The notes: generated by a model from the sequence alone, not told the origin. Shown: positions 41,804 through 50,362, counted from the first letter of the stretch. The stretch is 64,000 nt of DNA from Microbacterium sp. cf332 (GCF_900102175.1 NZ_FNKN01000001.1:62001-126000); one strand, 5' to 3'. Numbers and translations: made by a program.

Positions 41804-41833
41804 CCTGCGCTGAAACGTACGAGAGGGGGAGCC

Positions 41834-42304
41834 GTGGTCAAGACGACGGCTCCCTCTCCCCGTTTCCGGCGGCGCGTCGACGTCCGCGAATGGATGGGCG
41901 GCATCCGCGTGTCGGGGTTCGCGTTCATCATGCTCGGGCTCGTCGTGCTCGCGGCCTGCGTGCTCGTGCCCTCCGTGGGCACCTACCTCGACCAGCGTGC
42001 CCAGATCGCTGCGCTCGAGGAAACCGTCCGCGTCGGACATGACGAGGTCGCGGCCCTCGAGGCCGAGCGCGAGCAGTGGCGCGATCCCGCCTTCATCATG
42101 ACGCAGGCCCGCGAGCGTCTGTACTACGTCAAGCCCGGCGAGGTCGTGTACCTCATCGACGACGATCTGCCGGAGTCGTCGCTTCCCGGCGATCCCGCGG
42201 CCGTTTCGAGCGATGTCGAGCGGACCCGCACCGATTGGATGTCGCAGTTCGTGCGCTCGGTCGTCACGAGCGGCACGTCGCGGACGACCTCCACCGCACC
42301 CTGA
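41834..42304 (+). CDS. divIC: Septum formation initiator (FtsB/DivIC family)
   Basis: A 156-residue bitopic division protein. Short basic cytoplasmic N-terminus, one membrane helix (about 26-47), then a coiled coil (about 50-83, LDQRAQIAALEETVRVGHDEVAALEAER) and the conserved WRDPAFIMTQARERLYYVKPGEVVYLI. The final 45 residues are polar and less conserved. It acts in the divisome with FtsL/FtsQ. GTG 41834 follows GAGGGGGAGCC; gap to eno is 30 bp. The eno-divIC-DUF501 order supports the call. Confidence 0.92.
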   Translation: MVKTTAPSPRFRRRVDVREWMGGIRVSGFAFIMLGLVVLAACVLVPSVGTYLDQRAQIAALEETVRVGHDEVAALEAEREQWRDPAFIMTQARERLYYVKPGEVVYLIDDDLPESSLPGDPAAVSSDVERTRTDWMSQFVRSVVTSGTSRTTSTAP

Positions 42305-42360
42305 GGCCGCTCCGGTCGCTCGGGCCGCACGCGACTCAGGTCGACACGATCCGCGGACGG

Positions 42361-42366
42361 TAGCCT
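42361..42366 (+). promoter_or_regulatory. -10 box of the leaderless DUF501 gene
   Basis: TAGCCT, then six bases, then GTG at 42373. It selects this GTG over the in-frame GTG at 42367. Confidence 0.55.
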
Positions 42367-42372
42367 GTGTGG

Positions 42373-42891
42373 GTGACTGACGCCGCCCTGACGCCCGCGA
42401 CCGACGCCGACCTCGAGGTCATGCGCGAGCAGCTGGGCCGTCCCATGCGCGGTGTGGTCGGCATCGCCGCCCGGTGCGCGTGCGGCAACCCGACGGTGGT
42501 CGCGACCGAGCCCCGGCTGCCCGACGGCACACCGTTCCCCACCTTCTACTATCTGACGCATCCGGGTGCGACCGCCGCCATGTCGGCGCTCGAGGCGACC
42601 CACGTCATGCGCGAGCTCGCCGACCTGCTCGCGGACGACGACGAGATCGCGTCCCGCTATCGCGCAGCCCACGAGGCCTATCTGGCAGACCGGTCGGTCT
42701 ACGGCGACGTCGAGGAGATCGCCGGCATCTCCGCGGGTGGGATGCCGACCCGCGTGAAGTGCCTGCACGCCGTCGCCGCGCACGCACTCGCGGCCGGCCC
42801 GGGTGTGAACCCCATCGGCGACCTCGCTCTCGAGCGTTCGAGCTGGTCGCCCGCGCGCTGCACGTGCGCGAACCCGCGGGTGGCCGCGTGA
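42373..42891 (+). CDS. DUF501 domain protein
   Basis: A 172-residue conserved actinobacterial protein of unknown function, adjacent to divIC as in many genomes. It has two clusters of Cys: CACGNP near residue 34 and CTCANP near the end, plus a single CLH, possibly a metal site. Segments FPTFYYLTHP and SYGDVEEI-like VYGDVEEIAGISAGGMPTRVKCLH are typical. The leaderless box sets the GTG start. It overlaps the following protease gene by 4 bp (GTGA), suggesting coupled translation. Confidence 0.88.
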   Translation: MTDAALTPATDADLEVMREQLGRPMRGVVGIAARCACGNPTVVATEPRLPDGTPFPTFYYLTHPGATAAMSALEATHVMRELADLLADDDEIASRYRAAHEAYLADRSVYGDVEEIAGISAGGMPTRVKCLHAVAAHALAAGPGVNPIGDLALERSSWSPARCTCANPRVAA

Positions 42892-44153
42892 CGGGGCGCA
42901 CCATCCGGTTCGTGCGCGCCGCCGTCGTCGGCGTGATCGTCGTCGTCGCCGCGACCGCGGGCGCCGTCGTGCCGCCGGCCGATCCCGCCCGGCAGGCGGA
43001 GTACTGGCTCGACGACTACGGCATCCGCACGGCGTGGGAGACCACCCGCGGTGCCGGCACGACCATCGCCGTCATCGACACCGGCATCGGACGCGGCCCC
43101 GCCGAGTTCGAAGGCGCAGTCAGCGCGGGAGCGGACTTCTCCGGCTCGGGCAGCGCCGACGGTCGCACCCCGGTCGGCGGCGACGACCGCGACCACGGCA
43201 GCTGGGTCGCCTCCCTCGCGGCGTCCCGCGGCACCGGAGCCGACACGGGCATGATCGGCGTGGCACCGGAGGCGAGGCTGCTGTCGCTGTCGATCGGGTT
43301 CGGCGGCAGCTCCGACATCCCGTTCGCGACCCAGGTCGCCGACGCCATGGTCTGGGCGGTCGACCAGGGTGCCGACGTCATCAACCTGTCGTTCACCACC
43401 AACCTCCTCGAGTGGGACCCGTCGTGGGACACCGCGTTCCAGTACGCGTACGACCACGACGTCGTCGTCATCGTCGCAGCGGGCAACCGGGGGACCGGCA
43501 CCGACCGCGTGGGTGCGCCCGCCACGATCCCGGGGGTGCTGACGGTCGGCGGTGTGGACCGCGAGGGCGTCGCGAGCCAAGAGGCCTCGACGCAGGGGAT
43601 CACGATCGGCATCTCGGCCCCGAGCGAAGGGCTGCTGGGCGTCTCGTCCGACGGGCGCATCGTCGTCTGGGACGGCACCAGCGGCGCGGCACCGATCGTC
43701 GCCGGCGTCGCGGCCCTCGTGCGGTCGGCGCACCCCGGTCTCGACGCCAACAACGTCATCAACCGCATCATCCGGACGGCTCGATCGGTGCCGGGGGTCT
43801 CGGCCAAGCCCGACCCGCTCTACGGCTACGGTCTCATCGACGCCGCGGCCGCCGTGTCGACCGCGGTGCCCGCGGTGTCGGAGAACCCCATGGGCGACCT
43901 CGCCGAGTGGGTGCGCATCTACCGCCGGGCCGAGCAGGCACCCGCGCCCCAGCCGTCGACCACGCCCGTCGCGCTGCCCGAGCTGCCCGCCGCCGACGCG
44001 CCGTCCGAGACCGGCTCGCCGCTGCTGCCGAGCATGGAGACCCTCGTGTACGGGACGGTCCCGCTCGTCGGCGCGACCATGGCCGCTATACTGGTGGCGC
44101 TCGGCGTCACTGCTGCTGTCCGGCGCATCCGATCGGCCCGCGCGTCGCGCTAG
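42888..44153 (+). CDS. Membrane-anchored S8 family serine protease (subtilase, mycosin-like)
   Basis: A 421-residue secreted protease anchored at its C-terminus. Signal peptide (about 1-27), then a subtilisin domain with Asp64 (AVIDTGIG), His103 (RDHGSWVAS) and Ser265 (GTSGAAP), then a Pro/Ala linker and one membrane helix (about 388-410) with a basic Arg-rich end. The layout is that of mycosins (MycP), but no type VII secretion genes are in the window, so a mycosin role is only an analogy. GTG 42888 overlaps the DUF501 stop. Confidence 0.9.
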   Translation: MTGRTIRFVRAAVVGVIVVVAATAGAVVPPADPARQAEYWLDDYGIRTAWETTRGAGTTIAVIDTGIGRGPAEFEGAVSAGADFSGSGSADGRTPVGGDDRDHGSWVASLAASRGTGADTGMIGVAPEARLLSLSIGFGGSSDIPFATQVADAMVWAVDQGADVINLSFTTNLLEWDPSWDTAFQYAYDHDVVVIVAAGNRGTGTDRVGAPATIPGVLTVGGVDREGVASQEASTQGITIGISAPSEGLLGVSSDGRIVVWDGTSGAAPIVAGVAALVRSAHPGLDANNVINRIIRTARSVPGVSAKPDPLYGYGLIDAAAAVSTAVPAVSENPMGDLAEWVRIYRRAEQAPAPQPSTTPVALPELPAADAPSETGSPLLPSMETLVYGTVPLVGATMAAILVALGVTAAVRRIRSARASR

Positions 44154-44184
44154 CCGAGCCCCCGATCAAGGAGTTCTTCCGAAC

Positions 44185-45633
44185 GTGTCCACTTCCGTGC
44201 CCCAGATTCTCGTCGTCGGCGGAGGCTACGCCGGCTTCTACACCGCGTGGAAGCTCGAGAAGCACCTGCGCAAGGGTGAGGCCGAGGTCACCATCGTCGA
44301 CCCGCTGCCGTACATGACCTACCAGCCGTTCCTGCCCGAGGTCGCCGCCGGTGAGATCGAGGGCCGCCATGTCGTCGTGGGCCTGCGTCGCCACCTCAAG
44401 CGCACCAACGTCGTCAACGCCAAGGTCACCAAGATCGACCACGCGAACAAGGTCGCCACGATCACGCCCGAGCAGGGCGAGCCGTGGGAGCACCGTTACG
44501 ACCAGATCGTGGTGACCGCCGGTGCCGTCTCGCGCACCTTCCCGATCCCGGGAATCGCCGACAACGCGATCGGCCTGAAGACGGTCGAAGAGGCGATGGC
44601 GATCCGCGACCGCATCCTCACGAACTTCGACCGCGCGGCCAACCTGCCCGCCGGTCCCGAGCGCGACCGCCTGCTCACCGTCGTCGTCGTCGGCGGCGGG
44701 TTCGCGGGCATCGAGGTCTTCGCCGAGCTGCGCGCCATGGCGTCGTCGCTGCTGAAGAGCTACCCGCAGCTGCGCTTCGAGGACACGCACTTCCACCTCA
44801 TCGAGGCGATGGGCCGCATCATGCCCGAGGTCTCGCTCGAGACGAGCCAGTGGGTGCTCAAGGACCTCGCGAAGAAGGGTGCCAACGTGCACCTCGACAC
44901 GCAGGTCCAGGGTGCCGAGGGCGGCAACGTGGCGCTGTCGACCGGTGAGGTCATCCCGACCGACGTCATCATCTGGACCGCCGGCGTGATGGCCAACCCG
45001 ACCGTCGTGCGCGGCAGCGACCTGCCCGTCGAGGAGCGCGGCCGCATCCGCACGCGCGCCGACCTCCGCGTGGGCACCCCCGAGGAGATCGTCGAGGGCG
45101 CCTGGGCGGCCGGCGACATCTCGGCCGTGCCCGACCTGACCGGTGGCGGCGTCGGCGGATACTGCGTGCCGAACGCCCAGCACGCGGTGCGTCAGGCGAA
45201 GCTGCTCGCGAAGAACCTCGTGGCGGTGCTCCGCGGTGAGGCTCCCCGCGAGTACGTCCACAAGAACCTCGGTGCGGTCGCCGGTCTCGGCCTCGGCAGC
45301 GGCGTGTTCCAGTCGGGCAAGATCGCGATCAAGGGATTCTTCGCCTGGGTCGCGCACCGCGGATACCACGGCCTCGCGATGCCCTCGTGGGAGCGCAAGT
45401 GGCGCGTCGTCGGCGACTGGTGGATGAACTTCTGGCTCGGCCGCGACAACGTCGCCCTGCAGGCGTCGCTGACCCCCCGTGCTGCCTTCGAGGAGTTCGC
45501 CGCTCGTCCCCGTCCGGCGCAGCCCGCCGCGGAGAACCCGCAGCCGGCGATCGACCCGAAGAGCGTCGCGAAGGAAGAGGGCCCCGCGGCCGTCGCCCCG
45601 GCCGAGAAGGACAACAAGGTCTCCGCGAGCTGA
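44185..45633 (+). CDS. ndh: Type II NADH:quinone dehydrogenase
   Basis: A 482-residue flavoenzyme that passes electrons from NADH to the quinone pool without pumping protons. FAD-binding VVGGGYAGF at the N-terminus, NAD-binding VVVVGGGFAGIE mid-chain, and C-terminal amphipathic region for membrane contact (AHRGYHGLAMPSWERKWR). The last 50 residues are a Pro/Ala/Glu/Lys-rich tail not needed for the fold. GTG 44185 has AAGGAG 11 nt upstream. A terminator follows. Confidence 0.93.
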   Translation: MSTSVPQILVVGGGYAGFYTAWKLEKHLRKGEAEVTIVDPLPYMTYQPFLPEVAAGEIEGRHVVVGLRRHLKRTNVVNAKVTKIDHANKVATITPEQGEPWEHRYDQIVVTAGAVSRTFPIPGIADNAIGLKTVEEAMAIRDRILTNFDRAANLPAGPERDRLLTVVVVGGGFAGIEVFAELRAMASSLLKSYPQLRFEDTHFHLIEAMGRIMPEVSLETSQWVLKDLAKKGANVHLDTQVQGAEGGNVALSTGEVIPTDVIIWTAGVMANPTVVRGSDLPVEERGRIRTRADLRVGTPEEIVEGAWAAGDISAVPDLTGGGVGGYCVPNAQHAVRQAKLLAKNLVAVLRGEAPREYVHKNLGAVAGLGLGSGVFQSGKIAIKGFFAWVAHRGYHGLAMPSWERKWRVVGDWWMNFWLGRDNVALQASLTPRAAFEEFAARPRPAQPAAENPQPAIDPKSVAKEEGPAAVAPAEKDNKVSAS

Positions 45634-45647
45634 CGCCCCGGATCCTC

Positions 45648-45684
45648 ACGAAGCCCCCGCACCCCACGGTGTCGGGGGCTTCGT
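45648..45684 (+). terminator. Terminator after ndh
   Basis: A 12-bp stem ACGAAGCCCCCG (45648-45659) with its complement (45673-45684), loop 13 nt, 15 bp after the ndh stop. Confidence 0.85.
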
Positions 45685-45797
45685 CGTTCGCGCTGTCCGC
45701 CCGGCGGGGTGCAGAAGGGCACGACCTGCCAGGTGAACGCGACCCACGCCGGGCACGCGACCATGCCGGTCCGGCGGCGCCGGTAACGTGGGGGCGG

Positions 45798-45870
45798 GCC
45801 CCCGTAGCCCAATGGCAGAGGCAGGCGACTTAAAATCGCTTCAGTCTGGGTTCGAGTCCCAGCGGGGGCA
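45798..45870 (+). tRNA. tRNA with UAA anticodon (tRNA-Leu)
   Basis: A 73-nt cloverleaf: acceptor GCCCCCG/CGGGGGC, anticodon stem GGCGA/TCGCT with loop CTTAAAA (anticodon TAA, Leu), short variable region TCAGT, T arm CTGGG/CCCAG and discriminator A. CCA is not encoded. It lacks the long variable arm expected of a class II Leu tRNA. A TAACGT -10 box lies at 45784-45789. The end of the opposite-strand EamA gene runs 41 bp into it. Confidence 0.9.
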
Positions 45871-46726
45871 CCGGGCGGGGCGGCACGGCCGCCGCGGCGA
45901 CCGAGGCGATCACGAGCACGAGGCCGGCGGCCTGCAGCGCGGTGACCCGTTCGCCGGCGAGCACGACGCCGACGAGAACCGCCACCACGGGGCTCAGGAG
46001 CCCGACGAACGCGGGCACGCGGGTCGGCAGGAGTCGCACCCCGCGGAACCAGAGCACATAGGCGAGCGCCGTGCCGAAGACCGACAGGTACGCGTATGCC
46101 GCCATCTGCGGGGGAGTCGGCAGTTCCGTCGGCATCGGTTCGATGACCGCCGTCAGGATGGCGAGCAGGATGCCGCCGGCGATCAGCTGCCACGCCGTGA
46201 GGGCCAGCGGCGGCTGGCCGGCGCCCCAGCGCTTGGTGAGCACCGTGCCGACGGCCATCGAGATCGCGCCCCCGAGTGCCGCGGCGACGCCGACGGGGTC
46301 GAGCGAGGCGCCGCCGGGCGCGACGACGAGGCCCACCCCGATGGCCCCGGTCAGACCCGCCGCCGCGGTGGCGAGCGTGAACCGCTCCGAGAGGACCGCC
46401 CAGGCGAGGCCGGCGACGATGAGCGGCTGGATGCCGCCGACGACCGCCGCGACGCCACCGGGCAGGCGCTGCGCCGCGACGAAGAGACACGCGAAGAAGC
46501 CGGTGAAGTTCAGGGCGCCGAGGATCCACACGCGCCACCACCACCGGCCCGAGGGGAGACGGCGCGCCAGCCCGAGCAGGATCACGCCCGCCGGCAGGGC
46601 ACGGAGCGTCGCGATCAGCAGAGGATGGCCCGCCGGGAGGAAGGCCGTGGTCGTGAAGTACGTCGTGCCCCACAGTGCGGGCGCGATCGCCGTGGTGAGG
46701 ATGATGACCAACCGCTTGCTAAGCAC
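45830..46726 (-). CDS. EamA/DMT family transporter
   Basis: A 298-residue membrane protein with about ten helices in two EamA repeats, the layout of drug/metabolite exporters. The substrate is unknown. The GTG at 46726 follows a TATAGT -10 box by 6 nt with no ribosome site, so translation is probably leaderless, and a MarR-type palindrome overlaps the start codon. The last 12-13 residues (PPLGLEPRLKRF) are read antisense through the tRNA-Leu gene, with the stop inside the anticodon loop region, so this tail carries no family conservation. It is divergent from a MarR gene, the usual regulator-exporter pair. Confidence 0.87.
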   Translation of the reverse strand: MLSKRLVIILTTAIAPALWGTTYFTTTAFLPAGHPLLIATLRALPAGVILLGLARRLPSGRWWWRVWILGALNFTGFFACLFVAAQRLPGGVAAVVGGIQPLIVAGLAWAVLSERFTLATAAAGLTGAIGVGLVVAPGGASLDPVGVAAALGGAISMAVGTVLTKRWGAGQPPLALTAWQLIAGGILLAILTAVIEPMPTELPTPPQMAAYAYLSVFGTALAYVLWFRGVRLLPTRVPAFVGLLSPVVAVLVGVVLAGERVTALQAAGLVLVIASVAAAAVPPRPVPPLGLEPRLKRF

Positions 46727-46751
46727 TTAGTCACTATAGCGAAGCGCTTAG
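46719..46751. promoter_or_regulatory. Paired palindromic operators between the EamA and MarR genes
   Basis: CTAAGCACTTAG (46719-46730) and CGAAGCGCTTAG (46740-46751) are related palindromes with centres 21 bp apart, two helix turns. The first covers the EamA start codon; the second lies just upstream of its -10 box (TATAGT, 46738-46733, minus) and before the MarR -10 box (TAGGGT, 46756-46761, plus). Both fit sites for the adjacent MarR protein repressing both genes. Confidence 0.7.
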
Positions 46752-46768
46752 CGAGTAGGGTTGTCTGT

Positions 46769-47248
46769 ATGGATCACGTCGACCGCATCCTGCAGCAGTG
46801 GGCGCGCGAGCGGCCTGACCTCGACGTCAGTCCGATGGCCGTCATCGGGCGACTCGGCCGGGCCGCCGCCTCGGTCGATGCGCGTCTGGCCGCAACCTTC
46901 GCGCGTCACGGGATCGACGCGGCGACGTTCGACGTGCTGGCGACCCTCGTCCGGCAGGGGAGTCCCCACGAACTCACGCCCGCCGAGCTCGCCGCGGACG
47001 CCATGATCACCTCGAGCGCGGTCGCCCAGCGGCTCAACCGGCTCGAGGCGCTCGGCTACGTGACTCGCCATCCCGACCCCGCCGACGGCCGGGGCAAGAT
47101 CGTGCGGCTCACGACCGAGGGTCGCGGGATCGTCGAGCGCGTCCTCCCCGACCACCTGGCGACCGAGCACGCGGTGCTGGCGACGTTGACCGACCCCGAG
47201 CGGGACCAGCTCGCGACGCTGCTCGCGCGTCTCGCGGTGGGTGGGTAA
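46769..47248 (+). CDS. MarR family transcriptional regulator
   Basis: A 159-residue winged-helix repressor: LTPAELAADAMITSSAVAQRLNRLEALGYV forms the recognition helix region and DPADGRGKIVRLT the wing. ATG 46769 lies 7 nt after a TAGGGT box and lacks a ribosome site, so the mRNA is probably leaderless. Its likely targets are its own promoter and that of the divergent EamA exporter, through the two palindromes between them. Ligand unknown. Confidence 0.92.
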   Translation: MDHVDRILQQWARERPDLDVSPMAVIGRLGRAAASVDARLAATFARHGIDAATFDVLATLVRQGSPHELTPAELAADAMITSSAVAQRLNRLEALGYVTRHPDPADGRGKIVRLTTEGRGIVERVLPDHLATEHAVLATLTDPERDQLATLLARLAVGG

Positions 47249-47326
47249 GACCTGCGAGTTCGCGAAGGCGGCCGGATCGGGCCGCGGTGCCCCGGCTAGA
47301 CTGATCCCGGAGAAGGGGGACATGCA

Positions 47327-47893
47327 ATGGAGTGGCTGATCCCGGTCATCGTCGTCGTGGGCGTGCTCGCCGTCGTCGGCATCTACCTGTGGGCGACCTA
47401 CAACTCGCTCGTCGCGCTGAACGTGCGCGTCGACGAGGCGTGGAGCGACATCACCGTGCAGCTCAAGCGCCGTGCCGACCTCCTCCCGAATCTCATCGAC
47501 TCCGTGCGCGGGTACGCCGCGCACGAGAAGGCGGTGTTCGAGAACGTCACGCGCGCCCGCGCGGAGATCCTCTCGGCAGACGGTCCCGCCGAGGCGGGCC
47601 TCGCCGAGGGCCACCTGCAGCAGGCGCTGAAGTCGCTCTTCGCGGTGGCCGAGGCCTACCCGCAGCTGCAGGCGAGCCAGAACTTCCTGCAGCTCCAGCA
47701 GGCGATCGTCGACACCGAGGACAAGATCCAGGCGTCGCGTCGGTTCTACAACGGCGGCGTCCGCGAGCTGAACACGAAGATCAAGGTGTTCCCCAACAAC
47801 CTCTTCGCGCGCAGCCTCGGCTTCTCCGAGCGCGAGTTCTTCGAGGTCGAGAACGGCGCGGCGATCGCCGAACCGCCGCGCGTCCAGTTCTGA
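47327..47893 (+). CDS. lemA: LemA family protein
   Basis: A 188-residue protein with one N-terminal membrane helix (about 3-24) and an all-helical domain facing outward or the cytoplasm; the conserved start of the domain is YNSLVALNVRVDEAWSDITVQLKRRADLLPNL, followed later by NFLQLQQAIVDTEDKIQASRRFYN. Function of the family is not established. A TAGACT -10 box and GGAGAAGGGG ribosome site lie upstream. A usual partner (TPM-domain protein) is not seen next to it. Confidence 0.93.
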   Translation: MEWLIPVIVVVGVLAVVGIYLWATYNSLVALNVRVDEAWSDITVQLKRRADLLPNLIDSVRGYAAHEKAVFENVTRARAEILSADGPAEAGLAEGHLQQALKSLFAVAEAYPQLQASQNFLQLQQAIVDTEDKIQASRRFYNGGVRELNTKIKVFPNNLFARSLGFSEREFFEVENGAAIAEPPRVQF

Positions 47894-47945
47894 GCACCTG
47901 CCCGGAGAGACCCCGCCGGGGTCGGGTGGCGGCGTCCCGGAGTCC

Positions 47946-47951
47946 TAGACT
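47946..47951 (+). promoter_or_regulatory. -10 box of the leaderless AI-2E-type permease gene
   Basis: TAGACT, six bases, then ATG at 47958. A leaderless mRNA is likely, although GGCGGG could serve as a poor ribosome site. Confidence 0.5.
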
Positions 47952-47957
47952 GGCGGG

Positions 47958-49139
47958 ATGAGCGACGACAAGGTCGGGCGGTCCTTCTTCGACGCCCTGC
48001 GAACCCGCACCGTTGCCACCGAGACGTCGACGGGCATCCCGCGCGGCCTGCGCGTGGCCACCGCATACTCGTGGCGCCTGCTCGTCGTCGCGGCCGCCGC
48101 CGGCGTGGCGATCTGGATCATCATCCAGCTCAAACTGCTCGTCATCCCGCTCCTGATCGCGATCCTCATCGCGGCGCTGCTCTGGCCGGGACTCCTCTGG
48201 ATGCTCGAGCACCGTGTGCCACGGTGGGCCGCCATCGTGGTGAGCGTCCTGGCGACGGTCGCCGTGATCTCGGGACTGCTCTGGCTCGCCATCTGGCAGA
48301 TCGGCCGGGAGTGGCCCTCGGTTCAGGCCCGGACGGTCGACGCCGTCCGCGAGCTGCGCCAATATCTCATCGACGGGCCGCTGCACCTGACGTCGATGCA
48401 GATCGACGACGCGCTCCAGCAGGGATGGGGCTTCTTCGAGCAGCAGGCGTCGCTCCTGCTGTCGGGGGCCCTCGCGATCGGCTCGACCGTCGGCCACGTG
48501 GCCACGGGCGCGCTCCTGGTGCTGTTCATCCTGCTCTGCATCCTCGCCGACGGCGGCCGCATCTGGCACTGGGTCGTCCGGCTGTTCCCGCGTCAGGCGC
48601 GTCCCGCGGTCGACGGGGCGGGGCGCACCGGATGGCGGACGGTCGTGACCTACGCCCGTACGCAGCTCCTGGTCGCGACGATCGATGCGACCGGCATCGG
48701 GCTCGGCGCGCTGTTCCTCGGCGTGCCCCTCGCTGCTCCCATCGCCGTGCTGGTGTTCCTCGGCGCCTTCATCCCCTTCGTGGGCGCGGTCGTCACCGGC
48801 GCTCTCGCGGTATTCCTCGCGCTCGTCTACAACGGCCCGTGGATCGCGCTGTGGATGCTCGTCATCGTGCTCGGCGTCCAGCAGCTCGAGGGCCACATCC
48901 TGCAGCCCCTGCTGATGGGCTCGGCCGTGAAGGTCCACCCGCTCGCGGTTGTGATCGTCGTGGCCGGCGGCGCCATGATCGCGGGTATCCCCGGCGCGCT
49001 GTTCGCCGTTCCGCTCGCGGCGTTCGTCAACGTGGTCGTGCTGTACATCTCGCGGCGATCGTGGGAGACGGGGGTCGCACCACGACCCGATGAGATGATC
49101 TGGAGCACTGTGCCCAGGGACCGGAGGAAGAACGCATGA
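47958..49139 (+). CDS. AI-2E family permease
   Basis: A 393-residue membrane protein of the AI-2E/TqsA/PerM family, with about 7-8 helices: two at the N-terminus (about 35-85), a hydrophilic middle, and the C-terminal bundle with LGAFIPFVGAVVTGALAVF and LEGHILQPLLMGSAVKVHPLAVV, the family signature. Members export autoinducer-2 or act as Na+/H+ antiporters; the substrate here is unknown. Its stop overlaps the start of the threonine dehydratase gene (ATGA). Confidence 0.9.
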   Translation: MSDDKVGRSFFDALRTRTVATETSTGIPRGLRVATAYSWRLLVVAAAAGVAIWIIIQLKLLVIPLLIAILIAALLWPGLLWMLEHRVPRWAAIVVSVLATVAVISGLLWLAIWQIGREWPSVQARTVDAVRELRQYLIDGPLHLTSMQIDDALQQGWGFFEQQASLLLSGALAIGSTVGHVATGALLVLFILLCILADGGRIWHWVVRLFPRQARPAVDGAGRTGWRTVVTYARTQLLVATIDATGIGLGALFLGVPLAAPIAVLVFLGAFIPFVGAVVTGALAVFLALVYNGPWIALWMLVIVLGVQQLEGHILQPLLMGSAVKVHPLAVVIVVAGGAMIAGIPGALFAVPLAAFVNVVVLYISRRSWETGVAPRPDEMIWSTVPRDRRKNA

Positions 49140-50362
49140 CCGGACCTACGCCGGCCGATCTCGACGACGCCGCGGCCGTGCTCGACGGCGTCGTGACCCG
49201 CACTCCCATGGAGTACTCGGAGCACCTTTCCGACCTGCTCGGCGTGCCCGTGCACCTGAAGCTCGAGAACCTGCAGCGCACCGGCTCGTTCAAGATCCGC
49301 GGTGCGACGTACCGCCTGTCGCGCCTGACCGCGGAGGAGCGCGCCCGCGGCGTGGTCGCCGCCTCGGCCGGCAACCACGCGCAGGGGGTGGCCCTCGCGG
49401 CGCAGAAGCTCGGCATCCGGGCGACGATCTTCATGCCTCTCGGCGTCCCCGTCCCCAAGCTGCTCGCGACGCGCGGCTACGGCGCCGACGTGGTGCTGGA
49501 GGGTGCGACGGTGGAGACCCCGCTGCGTCTCGCCGCCGAGTTCGCCGAGCGCACGGGCGCGGTCCTCATCCACCCGTTCGATCACCCCGACGTGATCGCG
49601 GGCCAGGGCACGCTCGGGCTCGAGCTCGTCGACCAGGTGCCCGACCTCGAGACCGTGCTGATCCCGATCGGCGGGGGCGGGCTGGTCGCGGGCGTCGCCG
49701 CCGCCGTCAAGGGCCGTGCCGCCGCCGAGGGGCGCCGCGTGCGGGTCATCGGTGTGCAGGCCGAGAACGCCGCCGCCTACCCGTCGTCGCTGGCGGCCGG
49801 GATGCCGCTCGCGATCGAGACGACGCCGACGATCGCCGACGGCATCGCGGTGGGGCGGCCCGGTGACGAGACGTTCGCGATCATCCGCGAGCTCGTCGAC
49901 GAGGTCGTCACCGTGTCCGACGACGACATCGCGCGGGCCCTCCTCGTACTCCTCGAGCGTGCCAAGCAGGTGGTCGAGCCCGCCGGCGCGGCCGGCGTCG
50001 CGGCGATCCTGGCGGGGAAGGTCACCGCCTCCGGCCCGACCGTCGCGGTGCTCTCCGGCGGCAACATCGATCCGCTGCTGCTGCAGCGCGTCGTCGCGCA
50101 CGGCCTCGCGGCATCGGGTCGCTACATGACGCTGCAGATCCCGTTGCCCGACCGGCCGGGTCAGCTGGCGCGCGTCTCGGAACTGCTGTCGGTGGCGGGA
50201 GCCAACGTCATCGAGGTCCTGCACACCCGGCACGGCCAAGGTCTGCAGATCAGCGAGGTCATCCTGCAGCTGAGCGTCGAGACCCGGGGTGAGGAGCATC
50301 GGGCCCAGGTCATCGCGATCCTCGAGGATGCCGGCTTCGCGCCGACGGTCGTCGCCGATTGA
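49136..50362 (+). CDS. ilvA: Threonine ammonia-lyase (dehydratase) with C-terminal ACT-like domain
   Basis: A 408-residue PLP enzyme converting threonine to 2-oxobutyrate and ammonia. Lys53 in GSFKIRGA binds PLP; ASAGNHAQGVA and the phosphate-binding GGGGLVAG are present. The last 75 residues form a single ACT-like domain (MTLQIPLPDRPGQLARVSELL), the length and layout of the medium, catabolic-type enzymes rather than the long biosynthetic one with two regulatory domains. It is translationally coupled with the upstream permease gene, an arrangement without an obvious reason. It is convergent with greA. Confidence 0.92.
   Translation: MTGPTPADLDDAAAVLDGVVTRTPMEYSEHLSDLLGVPVHLKLENLQRTGSFKIRGATYRLSRLTAEERARGVVAASAGNHAQGVALAAQKLGIRATIFMPLGVPVPKLLATRGYGADVVLEGATVETPLRLAAEFAERTGAVLIHPFDHPDVIAGQGTLGLELVDQVPDLETVLIPIGGGGLVAGVAAAVKGRAAAEGRRVRVIGVQAENAAAYPSSLAAGMPLAIETTPTIADGIAVGRPGDETFAIIRELVDEVVTVSDDDIARALLVLLERAKQVVEPAGAAGVAAILAGKVTASGPTVAVLSGGNIDPLLLQRVVAHGLAASGRYMTLQIPLPDRPGQLARVSELLSVAGANVIEVLHTRHGQGLQISEVILQLSVETRGEEHRAQVIAILEDAGFAPTVVAD

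Noticed and set aside
42888-44153. A type VII secretion locus suggested by the mycosin-like protease
   Set aside because: No Ecc, WXG100 or EspG-like gene is present in the window; the protease sits in a division/housekeeping context.
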